NCBI RefSeq assembly: GCF_949987535.1
Contig: NW_026646025.1
Span: 1,612,001 to 1,676,000 of the forward strand
Origin: Balaenoptera acutorostrata
Lineage: Eukaryota; Chordata; Mammalia; Artiodactyla; Balaenopteridae
Direction: 5' to 3'
DNA length: 64,000 bases
The position numbers were made by a program, and so were the translations under genes. The notes under the pieces are model-generated. The model saw only the letters and a program-made list of their open reading frames with translations, had not been told where the DNA came from and did not search any database. Below are positions 25,103-40,112 of this stretch, one piece after another (the first letter of the stretch is position 1; each line of letters opens with the position of its first letter).

Positions 25103-26692
25103 ACATGACCCTGGTCATCACAGTTCTCCATGACCTTTGTCATCACAATGCTCTATGTCGCTTTTCATCACAATTCTCAATGACCACTTTAATCACTATG
25201 CTCGCTGACCATTTTCATCATATTTCTCTAGTGTCATTACAATACCCCATGGCCCCTTTCTTCACAATGCTCCATGATGCCTGTCATCACAATGCTCCAT
25301 GGCTTTTGTTATCACAATGCTCCAGGACCAGTTTCATCACAATTCTCCATCCCCTTTGTCATCATGGTGCACAATGAAACCTTTCATTAAAATGCTCCAT
25401 GACACTAGTCATCACAATACTCCATGGCCTTTATCGTCACAATGCTCCCATGCACTTTTCATCACGATGTTCCATCAATACTGTCATCACATTGCTCCAT
25501 GACCATTGTCATCACAATAGTCCATACCCTTGTCAACACAATGCTGCATAATCCCTGTCATCACAATTCTCCATGACTGCTGTCATCACAATAATCCAGG
25601 ACAATTTTCATCAGAGTGCTTCATGCCCCCAGTCATCACAGTGCTCCACGATACATTTCATCACAATTCTTAGATGATCAATGTCATCACAATGCCCCAT
25701 GACACTTGTCATCACAATTCACTCTGACCCTTGTCATCACAATACTCGATGAACCGTGTCATCACAGTGTTCCAGAACACATGTCATCACAATGATCCAT
25801 GTCTATTTCCATCACAATGCTCCAATACCCCTGTCATCACAAAGCTCCATGGCCCCTGTTATCATATTGCTCCATGATCTCTTTCATCACAATGCTCCAT
25901 GATCACTGTCATCACCATGCCTCATAACGGCTCTCATCTCAATGCTCCATGGCCCCTTTCATCACAATGCTCCATGAACCCTGTCATCACAATATACCCT
26001 GCCCTTTTCATCACAAAGCTCCGTGGGCCCTGTCATCACAATGCTCTATGCCCTTGTCATCAACATGCTCCAGAACTCTTGTCATCATAATGCTCCATGT
26101 CAATGTCATCACAATGCCCCATGACACTTGTCATCACAATGCTCCATGGCCTTTGTCATCACAATGTTCCATGGCCCCTGTTATCACAGTGCTCCATGAT
26201 ACCTTTCATCGCAAATCTAGATGACCGCTGTCATCACAATGCCCCATGACAGATGTCATCACAATTTGCCATGGTCCTTGTCATCACAATGCTCCATGAA
26301 CCGTGTCATCACAAGGTTCCAGGACACTTGTCATCACAATGATCCAAGATCACATTCATCACAGTGCTCCATGAAACCTGTCATCTCAATGCTCCATAGC
26401 CTTTGAATTCACAATGCTCCATGGCCCCTGTAATCACAATGCTCCATGACGCCTTTCATCACAATGCTCCAAGACCGGTGTCAACACAATGCCCCATGAT
26501 GCCTGCCATCACAAATCTCCAGGGCCTCTCTTACCAAAGAGCTCCATGATCCCTGTCAGCCCAATGTTCCATGAGAGTTTTCGTCACAATACTCCATGTC
26601 CTGTCTCATCACAGAATTCTCATCCCATATCATCACAATGTTCCTTGTCACCTTTAATCACAATGCTCCATACCCTTTCACCACAATGCTCC
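25103..26692 (+). repeat. Reference D block, type D-a (1590 bp)
   Basis: This is a full-length diverged block, from the ACATGACCCTGG landmark to the monomer just before the first AGAATTC trimer monomer. Individual monomers are distinguishable and occur in the same order in every copy. D-a markers are CAGGGCCTCTCTTACCAAAG, GATGCCTGCCATCAC and CCCTTTCACCAC. Full D blocks in units 2, 3, 8, 10, 12 and 15 are also 1590 bp; those in units 9, 11 and 14 are 1591 bp because of one extra C in a GGCCCCC run. Confidence 0.92.
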
Positions 26693-26739
26693 AGAATTCT
26701 TGTCATCACAATGTTCCATGACCGTGTCATCACAATGCT
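25103..26739 (+). repeat. HOR unit 8 (1637 bp), minimal unit
   Basis: D-a block 25103-26692 (1590 bp) followed by only 47 bp of H sequence (26693-26739), less than one trimer. This is one of the two shortest D+H units seen, and it defines the n = 0 member of the 47 + 74n length series for H blocks. Confidence 0.92.
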
Positions 26740-29191
26740 ACATGACCCTGGTCATCACAGTTTTCCATGACCTTTGTCATCACAATGCTCTATGTCCCTT
26801 TTCATCACAATTCTCAATGACCACTTTAATCACTATGCTCGCTGACCATTTTCATCATATTTCTCTCGTGTCATTACAATACCCCATGGCCCCTTTCTTT
26901 ACAATGCTCCATGATGCCTGTCATCACAATGCTCCATGGCTTTTGTTATCACAATGCTCCAGGACCAGTTTCATCACAATTCTCCATCCCCTTTGTCATC
27001 ATGGTGCACAATGAAACCTTTCATTAAAATGCTCCATGACACTAGTCATCACAATACTCCATGGCCTTTATCGTCACAATGCTCCCATGCACTTTACATC
27101 ACGATGTTCCATGAATACTTTCATCACATTGCTCCATGACCATTGTCATCACAATAGTCCATACCCTTGTCAACACAATGCTGCATAATCCCTGTCATCA
27201 CAATTCGCCATGACTGCTGTCATCACAATAATCCAGGACAATTTTCATCACAGTGCTTCATGCCCCCAGTCATCACAGTGCTCCACGATACCTTTCATCA
27301 CAATTCCTAGATGATCAATGTCATCACAATGCCCCATGACACTTGTCATCACAATTCGCTATGACCCTTGTCATCACAGTACTCGATGAACCGTGTCATC
27401 ACAGTGTTCCAGGACACATGTCATCACAATGATCCATGTCTACTTCCATCACAATGCTGCAATACCCCTGTCATCACAATGCTCCATGGCCCCTGTTATC
27501 ATATTGCTCCATGATCTCTTTCATCACAATGCTCCATGACCACTGTCATCACCATGCCTCATAACGGCTCTCATCTCAATGCTCCATGGCCCCCTTTCAT
27601 CACAATGCTCCATGAACCCTGTCATCACAATATACCCTGCCCTTTTCATCACAAAGCTCGGTGGGCCCTGTCATCACAATGCTCCATGCCCTTGTCATCA
27701 ACATGCTCCAGAACTCTTGTCATCATAATGCTCCATGCCAATGTCATCAAAATGCCCCATGACACTTGTCATCACAATGCTCCATGGCCTTTGTCATCAC
27801 AATGTTCCATGGCCCCTGTTATCACAGTGCTCCATGATACCTTTCATCGCAAATCTTGATGACCACTGTCATCACAATGCCCCATGACAGATGTCATCAC
27901 AATTTGCCATGGTCCTTGTCATCACAATGCTCCATGAAACGTGTCATCACAAGGTTCCAGGACACTTGTCATCACAATGATCCAAGATCACATTCATCAC
28001 AGTGCTCCATGAAACCTGTCATCTCAATGCTCCATAGCCTTTGAATTCACAATGCTCCATGGCCCCTGTAATCACAATGCTCCATGACGCCTTTCATCAC
28101 AATGCTCCAAGACCGCTGTCAACACAATGCCCCATGATGCCTGCCATCACAAATCTCCAGGGCCTCTCTTACCAAAGAGCTCCATGATCCCTGTCAGCAC
28201 AATGTTCCATGACAGTTTTCGTCACAATACTCCATGTTCTTTCTCATCACAGAGTTCTCTGCCCATATCATCACAATGTTCCTTGTCAACTTTAATCACA
28301 ATGCTCGATACCCTTTCACCACAATGCTCCAGAAATCTTGTCATCACAATGATCCATGACCGTGTCATCACAATGCTCCATCGCCTTTTTCATCAGAATG
28401 CTCCAGAATTCTTGTCATCACAATGTTCCATGACCGTGTCATCACAATGCTCCATGGCCCTTGTCAGCACAATGCTCCAGAATTCTTGTCATCACAATGT
28501 TCCATGACCATGTCATCACCATGCTCCATGGCCCTTGTCATCACAATGCTCCAGAATTCTTGTCATCACAATGTTCCATGACCGTGTCATCACAATGCTC
28601 CATGGCCCTTGTCATGACAATGCTCCAGAATTCTTCTCATCACAATGCTCCATGAAGGTGTCATCACAATGCTCCATGGCCATTGTCATCACAATGCTCC
28701 CGAATTCTTGTCATCCCAATGTTCCATGGCCCTGCCATCACAATGCTCCATCGCCCTTGTCATCATAATGCTCCAGAATTCTTGTCATCACAATGTTCCA
28801 TGACCGTGTCATCACAATGCTCCATGGCGATTGTCATCACAATGCTCCCGAATACTTGTCATCACAATGTTCCATGGCCCTGTCATCACAATGCTCCATG
28901 GCCCTTGTCAGCACAATGCTCCAGAATTCTTCTCATGACAATGTTCCATGACCGTGTCATCACAATGCTCCATGGCACTTGTCATCGCAATGCTGCAGAA
29001 TTCTTGTCATCACAATGTTCCATGACCGTGTCATCACAATGCTCCATGACACTTGTCATCACAATGCTCCAGAATTATTGTCATCACAATGTTCCATGAC
29101 CATGTCATCACAATGGTCCATGGCCCTAGTCAGCACAATGCTCCAGAATTCTTGTCATTACAATGTTCCATGACCGTGTCATCACAATGGT
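26740..29191 (+). repeat. HOR unit 9 (2452 bp)
   Basis: D-a block 26740-28330 (1591 bp, with one extra C in GGCCCCC near 27592) and an H block 28331-29191 of 861 bp (47 + 11x74). It also has CTTGATGACC in place of CTAGATGACC near 27855. Both variants recur in units 11 and 14, marking the three as one lineage. Confidence 0.92.
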
Positions 29192-30828
29192 ACATGACCC
29201 TGGTCATCACAGTTCTCCATGACCTTTGTCATCACAATGCTCTATGTCGCTTTTCATCACAATTCTCAATGACCACTTTAATCACTATGCTCGCTGACCA
29301 TTTTCATCATATTTCTCTAGTGTCATTACAATACCCCATGGCCCCTTTCTTCACAATGCTCCATGATGCCTGTCATCACAATGCTCCATGGCTTTTGTTA
29401 TCACAATGCTCCAGGACCAGTTTCATCACAATTCTCCATCCCCTTTGTCATCATGGTGCACAATGAAACCTTTCATTAAAATGCTCCATGACACTAGTCA
29501 TCACAATACTCCATGGCCTTTATCGTCACAATGCTCCCATGCACTTTTCATCACGATGTTCCATGAATACTTTCATCACATTGCTCCATGACCATTGTCA
29601 TCACAATAGTCCATACCCTTGTCAACACAATGCTGCATAATCCCTGTCATCACAATTCTCCATGACTGCTGTCATCACAATAATCCAGGACAATTTTCAT
29701 CACAGTGCTTCATGCCCCCAGTCATCACAGTGCTCCACGATACCTTTCATCACAATTCCTAGATGATCAATGTCATCACAATGCCCCATGACACTTGTCA
29801 TCACAATTCGCTATGACCCTTGTCATCACAATACTCAATGAACCGTGTCATCACAGTGTTCCAGGACACATGTCATCACAATGATCCATGTCTACTTCCA
29901 TCACAATGCTCCAATACCCCTGTCATCACAATGCTCCATGGCCCCTGTAATCATATTGCTCCATGATCTCTTTCATCACAATGCTCCATGACCACTGTCA
30001 TCACCATGCCTCATAACGGCTCTCATCTCAATGCTCCATGGCCCCTTTCATCACAATGCTCCATGAACCCTGTCATCACAATGTACCCTGCCCTTTTCAT
30101 CACAAAGCTCGGTGGGCCCTGTCATCACAATGCTCCATGCCCTTGTCATCAACATGCTCCAGAACTCTTGTCATCATAATGCTCCATGCCAATGTCATCA
30201 AAATGCCCCATGACACTTGTCATCACAATGATCCATGGCCATTGTCATCACAATGTTCCATGGCCCCTGTTATCACAGTGCTCCATGATACCTTTCATCG
30301 CAAATCTAGATGACCACTGTCATCACAATGCCCCATGACAGATGTCATCACAATTTGCCATGGTCCTTGTCATCACAATGCTCCATGAAACGTGTCATCA
30401 CAAGGTTCCAGGACACTTGTCATCACAATGATCCAAGATCACATTCATCACAGTGCTCCATGAAACCTGTCATCTCAATGCTCCATAGCCTTTGAATTCA
30501 CATTGCTCCATGGACCCAGTAATCACAATGCTCCATGACGCCTTTCATCACAATGCTCCAAGAGCGCTGTCAACACAATGCCCCATGATGCCTGCCATCA
30601 CAAATCTCCAGGGCCTCGCTTACCAAAGAGCTCCATGATCCCTGTCAGCCCAATGTTCCATGACAGTTTTCGTCACAATACTCCATGTCCTGTCTCATCA
30701 CAGAATTCTCATCCCATATCATCACAATGTTCCTTGTCACCTTTAATCACAATGCTCCATACCCTTTCACCACAATGCTCCAGAATTCTTGTCATCACAA
30801 TGTTCCATGACCGTGTCATCACAATGCT
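29192..30828 (+). repeat. HOR unit 10 (1637 bp), minimal unit
   Basis: D-a block 29192-30781 (1590 bp) plus 47 bp of H (30782-30828). Same length as unit 8, 4089 bp upstream. It differs at single bases, for example CGCTTACC near 30616 where unit 8 has CTCTTACC, a variant also found in units 12 and 15. Confidence 0.92.
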
Positions 30829-33280
30829 ACATGACCCTGGTCATCACAGTTTTCCATGACCTTTGTCATCACAATGCTCTATGTCGCTTTTCATCACAAT
30901 TCTCAATGACCACTTTAATCACTATGCTCGCTGACCATTTTCATCATATTTCTCTCGTGTCATTACAATACCCCATGGCCCCTTTCTTTACAATGCTCCA
31001 TGATGCCTGTCATCACAATGCTCCATGGCTTTTGTTATCACAATGCTCCAGGACCAGTTTCATCACAATTCTCCATCCCCTTTGTCATCATGGTGCACAA
31101 TGAAACCTTTCATTAAAATGCTCCATGACACTAGTCATCACAATACTCCATGGCCTTTATCGTCACAATGCTCCCATGCACTTTACATCACGAAGTTCCA
31201 TGAATACTTTCATCACATTGCTCCATGACCATTGTCATCACAATAGTCCATACCCTTGTCAACACAATGCTGCATAATCCCTGTCATCACAATTCGCCAT
31301 GACTGCTGTCATCACAATAATCCAGGACAATTTTCATCACAGTGCTTCATGCCCCCAGTCATCACAGTTCTCCACGATACCTTTCATCACAATTCCTAGA
31401 TGATCAATGTCATCACAATGCCCCATGACACTTGTCATCACAATTCGCTATGACCCTTGTCATCACAGTACTCGATGAACCGTGTCATCACAGTGTTCCA
31501 GGACACATGTCATCACAATGATCCATGTCTACTTCCATCACAATGCTGCAATACCCCTGTCATCACAATGCTCCATGGCCCCTGTTATCATATTGCTCCA
31601 TGATCTCTTTCATCACAATGCTCCATGACCACTGTCATCACCATGCCTCATAACGGCTCTCATCTCAATGCTCCATGGCCCCCTTTCATCACAATGCTCC
31701 ATGAACACTGTCATCACAATATACCCTGCCCTTTTCATCACAAAGCTCGGTGGGACCTGTCATCACAATGCTCCATGCCCTTGTCATCAACATGCTCCAG
31801 AACTCTTGTCATCATAATGCTCCATGCCAATGTCATCAAAATGCCCCATGACACTTGTCATCACAATGCTCCATGGCCTTTGTCATCACAATGTTCCATG
31901 GCCCCTGTTATCACAGTGCTCCATGATACCTTTCATCAAAAATCTTGATGACCACTGTCATCACAATGCCCCATGACAGATGTCATCACAATTTGCCATG
32001 GTCCTTGTCATCACAATGCTCCATGAAACGTGTCATCACAAGGTTCCAGGACACTTGTCATCACAATGATCCAAGATCTCATTCATCACAGTGCTCCATG
32101 AAACCTGTCATCTCAATGCTCCATAGCCTTTGAATTCACAATGCTCCATGGCCCCTGTAATCACAATGCTCCATGACGCCTTTCATCACAATGCTCCAAG
32201 ACCGCTGTCAACACAATGCCCCATGATGCCTGCCATCACAAATCTCCAGGGCCTCTCTTACCAAAGAGCTCCATGATCCCTGTCAGCACAATGTTCCATG
32301 ACAGTTTTCGTCACAATACTCCATGTTCTTTCTCATCACAGAGTTCTCTGCCCATATCATCACTATGTTCCTTGTCAACTTTAATCACAATGCTCGATAC
32401 CCTTTCACCACAATGCTCCAGAAATCTTGTCATCACAATGATCCATGACCGTGTCATCACAATGCTCCATCGCCTTTTTCATCAGAATGCTCCAGAATTC
32501 TTGTCATCACAATGTTCCATGACCGTGTCATCACAATGCTCCATGGCCCTTGTCAGCACAATGCTCCAGAATTCTTGTCATCACAATGTTCCATGACCGT
32601 GTCATCACCATGCTCCATGGCCCTTGTCATCACAATGCTCCAGAATTCTTGTCATCACAATGTTCCATGACCGTGTCATCACAATGCTCCATGGCCCTTG
32701 TCATGACAATGCTCCAGAATTCTTCTCATCACAATGCTCCATGAAGGTGTCATCACAATGCTCCATGGCCATTGTCATCACAATGCTCCCGAATTCTTGT
32801 CATCCCAATGTCCCATGGCCCTGCCATCACAATGCTCCATCGCCCTTGTCATCATAATGCTCCAGAATTATTGTCATCACAATGTTCCATGACCGTGTCA
32901 TCACAATGCTCCATGGCCATTGTCATCACAATGCTCCCGAATTCTTGTCATCACAATGCTCCATGGCCCTGTCATCACAATGCTCCATGGCCCTTGTCAG
33001 CACAATGCTCCAGAATTCTTCTCATGACAATGTTCCATGACCGTGTCATCACAATGCTCCATGGCACTTGTCATCGCAATGCTGCAGAATTCTTGTCATC
33101 ACAATGTTCCATGACCGTGTCATCACAATGCTCCATGACACTTGTCATCACAATGCTCCAGAATTATTGTCATCACAATGTTCCATGACCATGTCATCAC
33201 AATGGTCCATGGCCCTAGTCAGCACAATGCTCCAGAATTCTTGTCATTACAATGTTCCATGACCGTGTCATCACAATGCT
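30829..33280 (+). repeat. HOR unit 11 (2452 bp)
   Basis: D-a block 30829-32419 (1591 bp) and H block 32420-33280 (861 bp, 47 + 11x74). It equals unit 9 at offset 4089 and unit 14 at offset 9284. ATCAAAAATCTTGATG near 31935, shared with unit 14 but not unit 9, places units 11 and 14 as nearest relatives. Confidence 0.92.
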
Positions 33281-36179
33281 ACATGACCCTGGTCATCACA
33301 GTTCTCCATGACCTTTGTCATCACAATGCTCTATGTCGCTTTTCATCACAATTCTCAATGACCACTTTAATCACTATGCTCGCTGACCATTTTCATCATA
33401 TTTCTCTAGTGTCATTACAATACCCCATGGCCCCTTTCTTCACAATGCTCCATGATGCCTGTCATCACAATGCTCCATGGCTTTTGTTATCACAATGCTC
33501 CAGGACCAGTTTCATCACAATTCTCCATCCCCTTTGTCATCATGGTGCACAATGAAACCTTTCATTAAAATGCTCCATGACACTAGTCATCACAATACTC
33601 CATGGCCTTTATCGTCACAATGCTCCCATGCACTTTTCATCACAATGTTCCATGAATACTTTCATCACATTGCTCCATGACCATTGTCATCACAATAGTC
33701 CATACCCTTGTCAACACAATGCTGCATAATCCCTGTCAACACAATTCTCCATGACTGCTGTCATCACAATAATCCAGGACAATTTTCATCACAGTGCTTC
33801 ATGCCCCCAGTCATCACAGTGCTCCACGATACCTTTCATCACAATTCCTAGATGATCAATGTCATCACAATGCCCCCTGACACTTGTCATCACAATTCGC
33901 TATGACCCTTGTCATCACAATACTCGATGAACCGTGTCATCACAGTGTTCCAGGACACATGTCATCACAATGATCCATGTCTACTTCCATCACAATGCTG
34001 CAATACCCCTGTCATCACAATGCTCCATGGCCCCTGTTATCATATTGCTCCATGATCTCTTTCATCACAATGCTCCATGACCACTGTCATCACCATGCCT
34101 CATAACGGCTCTCATCTCAATGCTCCATGGCCCCTTTCATCACAATGCTCCATGAACCCTGTCATCACAATGTACCCTGCCCTTTTCATCACAAAGCTCC
34201 GTGGGCCCTGTCATCACAATGCTCCATGCCCTTGTCATCAACATGCTCCAGAACTCTTGTCATCATAATGCTCCATGTCAATGTCATCAAAATGCCCCAT
34301 GACACTTGTCATCACAATGCTCCATGGCCTTTGTCATCACAATGTTCCATGGCCCCTGTTATCACAGTGCTCCATGATACCTTTCATCGCAAATCTAGAT
34401 GACCACTGTCATCACAATGCCCCATGACAGATGTCATCACAATTTGCCATGGTCCTTGTCATCACAATGCTCCATGAACCGTGTCATCACAAGGTTCCAG
34501 GACACTTGTCATCACAATGATCCAAGATCACATTCATCACAGTGCTCCATGAAACCTGTCATCTCAATGCTCCATAGCCTTTGAATTCACATTGCTCCAT
34601 GGACCCAGTAATCACAATGCTCCATGACGCCTTTCATCACAATGCTCCAAGAGCGCTGTCAACACAATGCCCCATGATGCCTGCCATCACAAATCTCCAG
34701 GGCCTCGCTTACCAAAGAGCTCCATGATCCCTGTCAGCACAATGTTCCATGACAGTTTTCGTCACAATACTCCATGTCCTGTCTCATCACAGGGTTTTCT
34801 GCCCATATCATCACAAAGTTCCTTGTCACCTTTAATCACAATGGTCCATACCCTTTCACCACAATGCTCCAGAATTCTTGTCATCACAATGTTCCATGAC
34901 CGTGTCATCACAATGCTCCATGGCCCTTGTCAGCACAATGCTCCAGAATTCTTGTCATCACAATGTTCCATGGCCGTGTCATCACAATGCTCCATGACGC
35001 CTTTCATCACAATGCTCCAAGACTGGTGTCAACACAATGCCCCATGATGCCTGCCATCACAAATCTCCAGGGCCTCTCTTACCAAAGAGCTCCATGATCC
35101 CTGTCAGCACAATGTTCCATGACACTTTTCGTCACAATACTCCATGTCCTGTCTCATCACAGAGTTCTCTGCCCTTATCATCACAATGTTCCTTGTCACC
35201 TTTAATCACAATGCTCCACACCCCTTCACCACAATGCTCCAGAATTCTTATCATCACAATGTTCCATGACCGTGTCATCACAATGCTCCATGGCCTTTGT
35301 CATCACAATGTTCCATGGCCCCTGTTATCACAGTGCTCCATGATACCTTTCATCGCAAATCTAGATGACCACTGTCATCACAATGCCCCATGACAGATGT
35401 CATCACAATTTGCCATGGTCCTTGTCATCACAATGCTCCATGAACCGTGTCATCACAAGGTTCCAGGACACTTGTCATCACAATGATCCAAGATCACATT
35501 CATCACAGTGCTCCATGAAACCTGTCATCTCAATGCTCCGTAGCCTTTGAATTCACAATGCTCCATGGCCCCTGTAATCACAATGCTCCATGACGCCTTT
35601 CATCACAATGCTCCAAGACCGGTGTCAACACAATGCCCCATGATGCCTGCCATCACAAATCTCCAGGGCCTCTCTTACCAAAGAGCTCCATGATCCCTGT
35701 CAGCCCAATGTTCCATGACAGTTTTCGTCACAATATTCCATGTCCTGTCTCATCACAGAATTCTCTTCCCATATCATCACAATGTACCTTGTCACCTTTA
35801 ATCACAATGCTCCATACCCTTTCACCACAATGCTCCAGAATTCTTGTCATCACAATGTTCCATGACCGTGTCATCACAATGCTCCGTGGCCCTTGTCATG
35901 ACAATGCTCCAGAATTCTTCTCATCACAATGTTCCATGACGGTGTCATCACAATGCTCCATGGCCATTGTCATCATAATGCTCCAGAATTCTTGTCATCA
36001 CAATGTTCCATGACCGTGTCATCACAATGCTCCATGGCCCTTGTCATGACAATGCTCCAGAATTCTTCTCATCACAATGTTCCTTGACCGTGTCATCACA
36101 ATGCTCCATGGCCATTGTCATCCCAATGCTCCAGAATTCTTGTCATCACAATGTTCCATGGCCGTGTCATCACAATGCT
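33281..36179 (+). repeat. HOR unit 12 (2899 bp)
   Basis: D-a block 33281-34870 (1590 bp), H 34871-34995, a 245-bp D fragment 34996-35240, a short H piece to about 35291, a D fragment about 35292-35836, and H 35837-36179 (343 bp, 47 + 4x74). It carries the unusual CACAGGGTTTTCTGCCC near 34790 and ACAAAGTTCCTTG near 34813, both repeated in unit 15. Confidence 0.9.
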
Positions 36180-39100
36180 ACATGACCCTGGTCATCACAG
36201 TTCTCCATGACCTTTGTCATCACAATGCTCTATGTCGCTTTTCATCACAATTCTCAATGACCACTTTAATCACTATGCTCGCTGACCATTTTCATCATAT
36301 TTCTCTAGTGTCATTACAATACCCCATGGCCCCTTTCTTCACAATGCTCCATGATGCCTGTCATCACAATGCTTCATGGCTTTTGTTATCACAATGCTCC
36401 AGGACCAGTTTCATCACAATTCTCCATCCCCTTTGTCATCATGGTGCACAATGAAACCTTTCATTAAAATGCTCCATGACACTAGTCATCACAATACTCC
36501 ATGGCCTTTATCGTCACAATGCTCCCATGCACTTTTCATCACGATGTTCCATGAATACTTTCATCACATTGCTCCATGACCATTGTCATCACAATAGTCC
36601 ATACCCTTGTCAACTCAATGCTGCATAATCCCTGTCATCACAATTCTCCATGACTGCTGTCATCACAATAATCCAGGACAATTTTCATCACAGTGCTCCA
36701 TGATACCTTTCATCACAATTCCTAGATGATCAATGTCACACAATGCCCCATGACACTTGTCATCACAATTCGCTATGACCCTTTTCATCACAATACTCGA
36801 TGAACCGTGTCATGACAGTGTTCCAGGACACATGTCATCACAATGATCCATGTCTACTTCCATCACAATGCTCCAATACCCCTGTCATCACAATGCTCCA
36901 TGGCCCCTGATATCATATTGCTCCATGATCTCTTTCATCACAATGCTCCATGACCACTGTCATCACCATGCCTCATAACAGCTCTCATCTCAATGCTCCA
37001 TGGCCCCTTTCATCACAATGCTCCATGAACCCTGTCATCACAATGTACCGTGCCCTTTTCATCACAAAGCTCCGTGGGCCCTGTCATCACAATGCTCCAT
37101 GCCTTTGTCATCAAAATGCTCCAGAAATCTTGTCATCATAATGCTCCATGCCAATGTCATCAAAATGCCCCATGACACTTGTCATCACAATGCTCCATGG
37201 CCTTTGTCATCACAATGTTCCATGGCCCCTGTCATCACAGTGCTCCATGATACCTTTCATCGCAAATCTAGATGACCACTGTCATCTAAATGCCCCATGA
37301 CAGATGTCATCACAATTCGCCATGGTCCTTGTCATCACAATGCTCCATGAACCGTGTCATCACAAGGTTCCAGGACACTTGTCATCACAATGATCCAAGA
37401 TCACATTCATCACAGTGCTCCATGAACCCTGTCATCTCAATGCTCCATAGCCTTTGCATTCACAATGCTCCATGGCCCCTGTAATCACAGTGCTCCATGA
37501 CCATTTTCATCACAATGCTCCAAGACCACTCTCAACACAATGCCCCATGACGCCTGACATCACAAATCTCCATAGACTCTCTTACCAAAAAGCTCCATGA
37601 TCGCTGTCAGCAGAATGTTCCATGACACTTTTCGTCACAATACTGCAAGACCACTGTCATCACAGAGTTCTCTGCCCATATCATCACAATGTTCCTTGTC
37701 ACCTTTAATCACAATGCTCCAAGCCCTTTCATCACAATGCTCCAGAAATCTTTTTCATCGCAATGTTCCTTGACTGTGTCATCACAATGCTCCATGGCCG
37801 TCATCAGCACAATGCTCCAGAATTCTTGTCATCACAATGTTCCATACCGTGTCATCACAATGCTCCATGGCACTTGTCATAACAATGTTCCAGAATTCTT
37901 GTCATCACATTGTTCCATGGCCTTGTCATCACAATGCTCCATGGCCCTTGTCATCATAATGCTCCAGAATTCTTGTCATCACAATGTTCCATGACCGTAT
38001 CATCACAATGCTCCATTGCCTTTGTCATCAGAATGCTCCAGAATTCTTGTCATCACAATGTTCCATGACCGTGTCATCACAATGCTCCATGGCCATTGTC
38101 AGCAAAATGCTCCAGAATTCTTGTCATCACAATGTTCCATGGCAGTGTCATCACAATTCTCCATCGCCCTTGTCATCACAATTCTCCAGAATTCTTGTCA
38201 TCACAATGTTCCATGGCCGTGTCATCACAATGCTCCATGGCCCTTGTCATGACAATGCTCCAGAATTCTTCTCATCACAATGTTCCATGACCGTGTCATC
38301 ACAATGCTCCATGGCCCTTGTCATGACAATACTCCAGAATTCTTCTCATCACAATGTTCCATGACCGTGTCATCACAATGCTCCATGGCCCTTGTCATCA
38401 TAATGCTCCAGAATTCTTGTCATCACAATGTTCCATGACCGTGTCATCAAAATGTTCCATGGCCGTGTCATCACAATGCTCCATGGCCCTTGTCATCATA
38501 CTGCTCCAGAATTCTTGTCATTACTATATTCCATGAACGTGTCATCACAATGCTCTATGGCGCTTGTCATCAGAATGCTCCAGAATTCTTGTCATCACAA
38601 TGTTCCATGACCGTGTCATCACAATGCTCCATTGCCTTTGTCATCAGAATGCTCCAGAATTCTTGTCATCACAATGTTCCATGACCGTGTCATCACAATG
38701 CTCCATGGCCATTGTCAGCAAAATGCTCCAGAATTCTTGTCATCACAATGTTCCATGGCCGTGTCATCACTATGCTCCATGGCCCTTGTCATCATAATGC
38801 TCCAGAATTCTTGTCATCACAATGTTCCATGACCGTGTCATCACAATGCTCCATGGCCCTTGTCAGCACAATGCTCCAGAATTCTTGTCATCACAATGTT
38901 CCATGGCCGTGTCATCACAATGCTCCATGACGCCTTTCATCACAATGCTCCAAGACTGGTGTCAACACAATGCCCCATGATGCCTGCCATCACAAATCTC
39001 CAGGGCCTCTCTTACCAAAGAGCTCCATGATCCCTGTCAGCACAATGTTCCATGACACTTTTCGTCACAATACTCCATGTCCTGTCTCATCACAGAGTTC

Positions 39101-40112
39101 TCTGCCCTTATCATCACAATGTTCCTTGTCACCTTTAATCACAATGCTCCACACCCCTTCACCACAATGCTCCATAATTCTTATCATCACAATGTTCCAT
39201 GACCGTGTCATCACAATGCTCCATGGCCTTTGTCATCACAATGTTCCATGGCCCCTGTTATCACAGTGCTCCATGATACCTTTCATCGCAAATCTAGATG
39301 ACCACTGTCATCACAATGCCCCATGACAGATGTCATCACAATTTGCCATGGTCCTTGTCATCACAATGCTCCATGAACCGTGTCATCACAAGGTTCCAGG
39401 ACACTTGTCATCACAATGATCCAAGATCACATTCATCACAGTGCTCCATGAAACCTGTCATCTCAATGCTCCGTAGCCTTTGAATTCACAATGCTCCATG
39501 GCCCCTGTAATCACAGTGCTCCATGACGCCTTTCATCACAATGCTCCAAGACCGGTGTCAACACAATGCCCCATGATGCCTGCCATCACAAATCTCCAGG
39601 GCCTCTCTTACCAAAGAGCTCCATGATCCCTGTCAGCACAATGTTCCATGACAGTTTTCGTCACAATATTCCATGTCCTGTCTCATCACAGAATTCTCTT
39701 CCCATATCATCACAATGTACCTTGTCACCTTTAATCACAATGCTCCATACCCTTTCACCACAATGCTCCAGAATTCTTGTCATCACAATGTTCCATGACC
39801 GTGTCATCACAATGCTCCGTGGCCATTGTCATGACAATGCTCCAGAATTCTTCTCATCACAATGTTCCATGACGGTGTCATCACAATGCTCCATGGCCAT
39901 TGTCATCATAATGCTCCAGAATTCTTGTCATCACAATGTTGCATGACCGTGTCATCACAATGCTCCATGGCCCTAGTCATGACAATGCTCCAGAATACTT
40001 CTCATCACAATGTTCCATGACCGTGTCATCACAATGCTCCATGGCCATTGTCATCCCAATGCTCCAGAATTCTTGTCATCACAATGTTCCATGGCCGTGT
40101 CATCACAATGCT
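36180..40112 (+). repeat. HOR unit 13 (3933 bp)
   Basis: D-b block 36180-37743 (1564 bp), a long H block 37744-38928, a 245-bp D fragment 38929-39173, a short H piece, a D fragment about 39226-39769, and H 39770-40112 (343 bp). The H block includes the ATTACTATATTCC variant at about 38519 and the 24-bp extra monomer near 38455. Confidence 0.9.

Larger units (their letters stand above)
25103..33280 (+). repeat. Two tandem copies of a 4089-bp super-repeat
   Basis: Units 8+9 (25103-29191) and units 10+11 (29192-33280) each measure 1637 + 2452 = 4089 bp. D starts, D ends and H lengths agree to the base between the copies. This is a level-4 repeat made from one minimal unit and one unit with 11 extra trimers. 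Confidence 0.92.
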
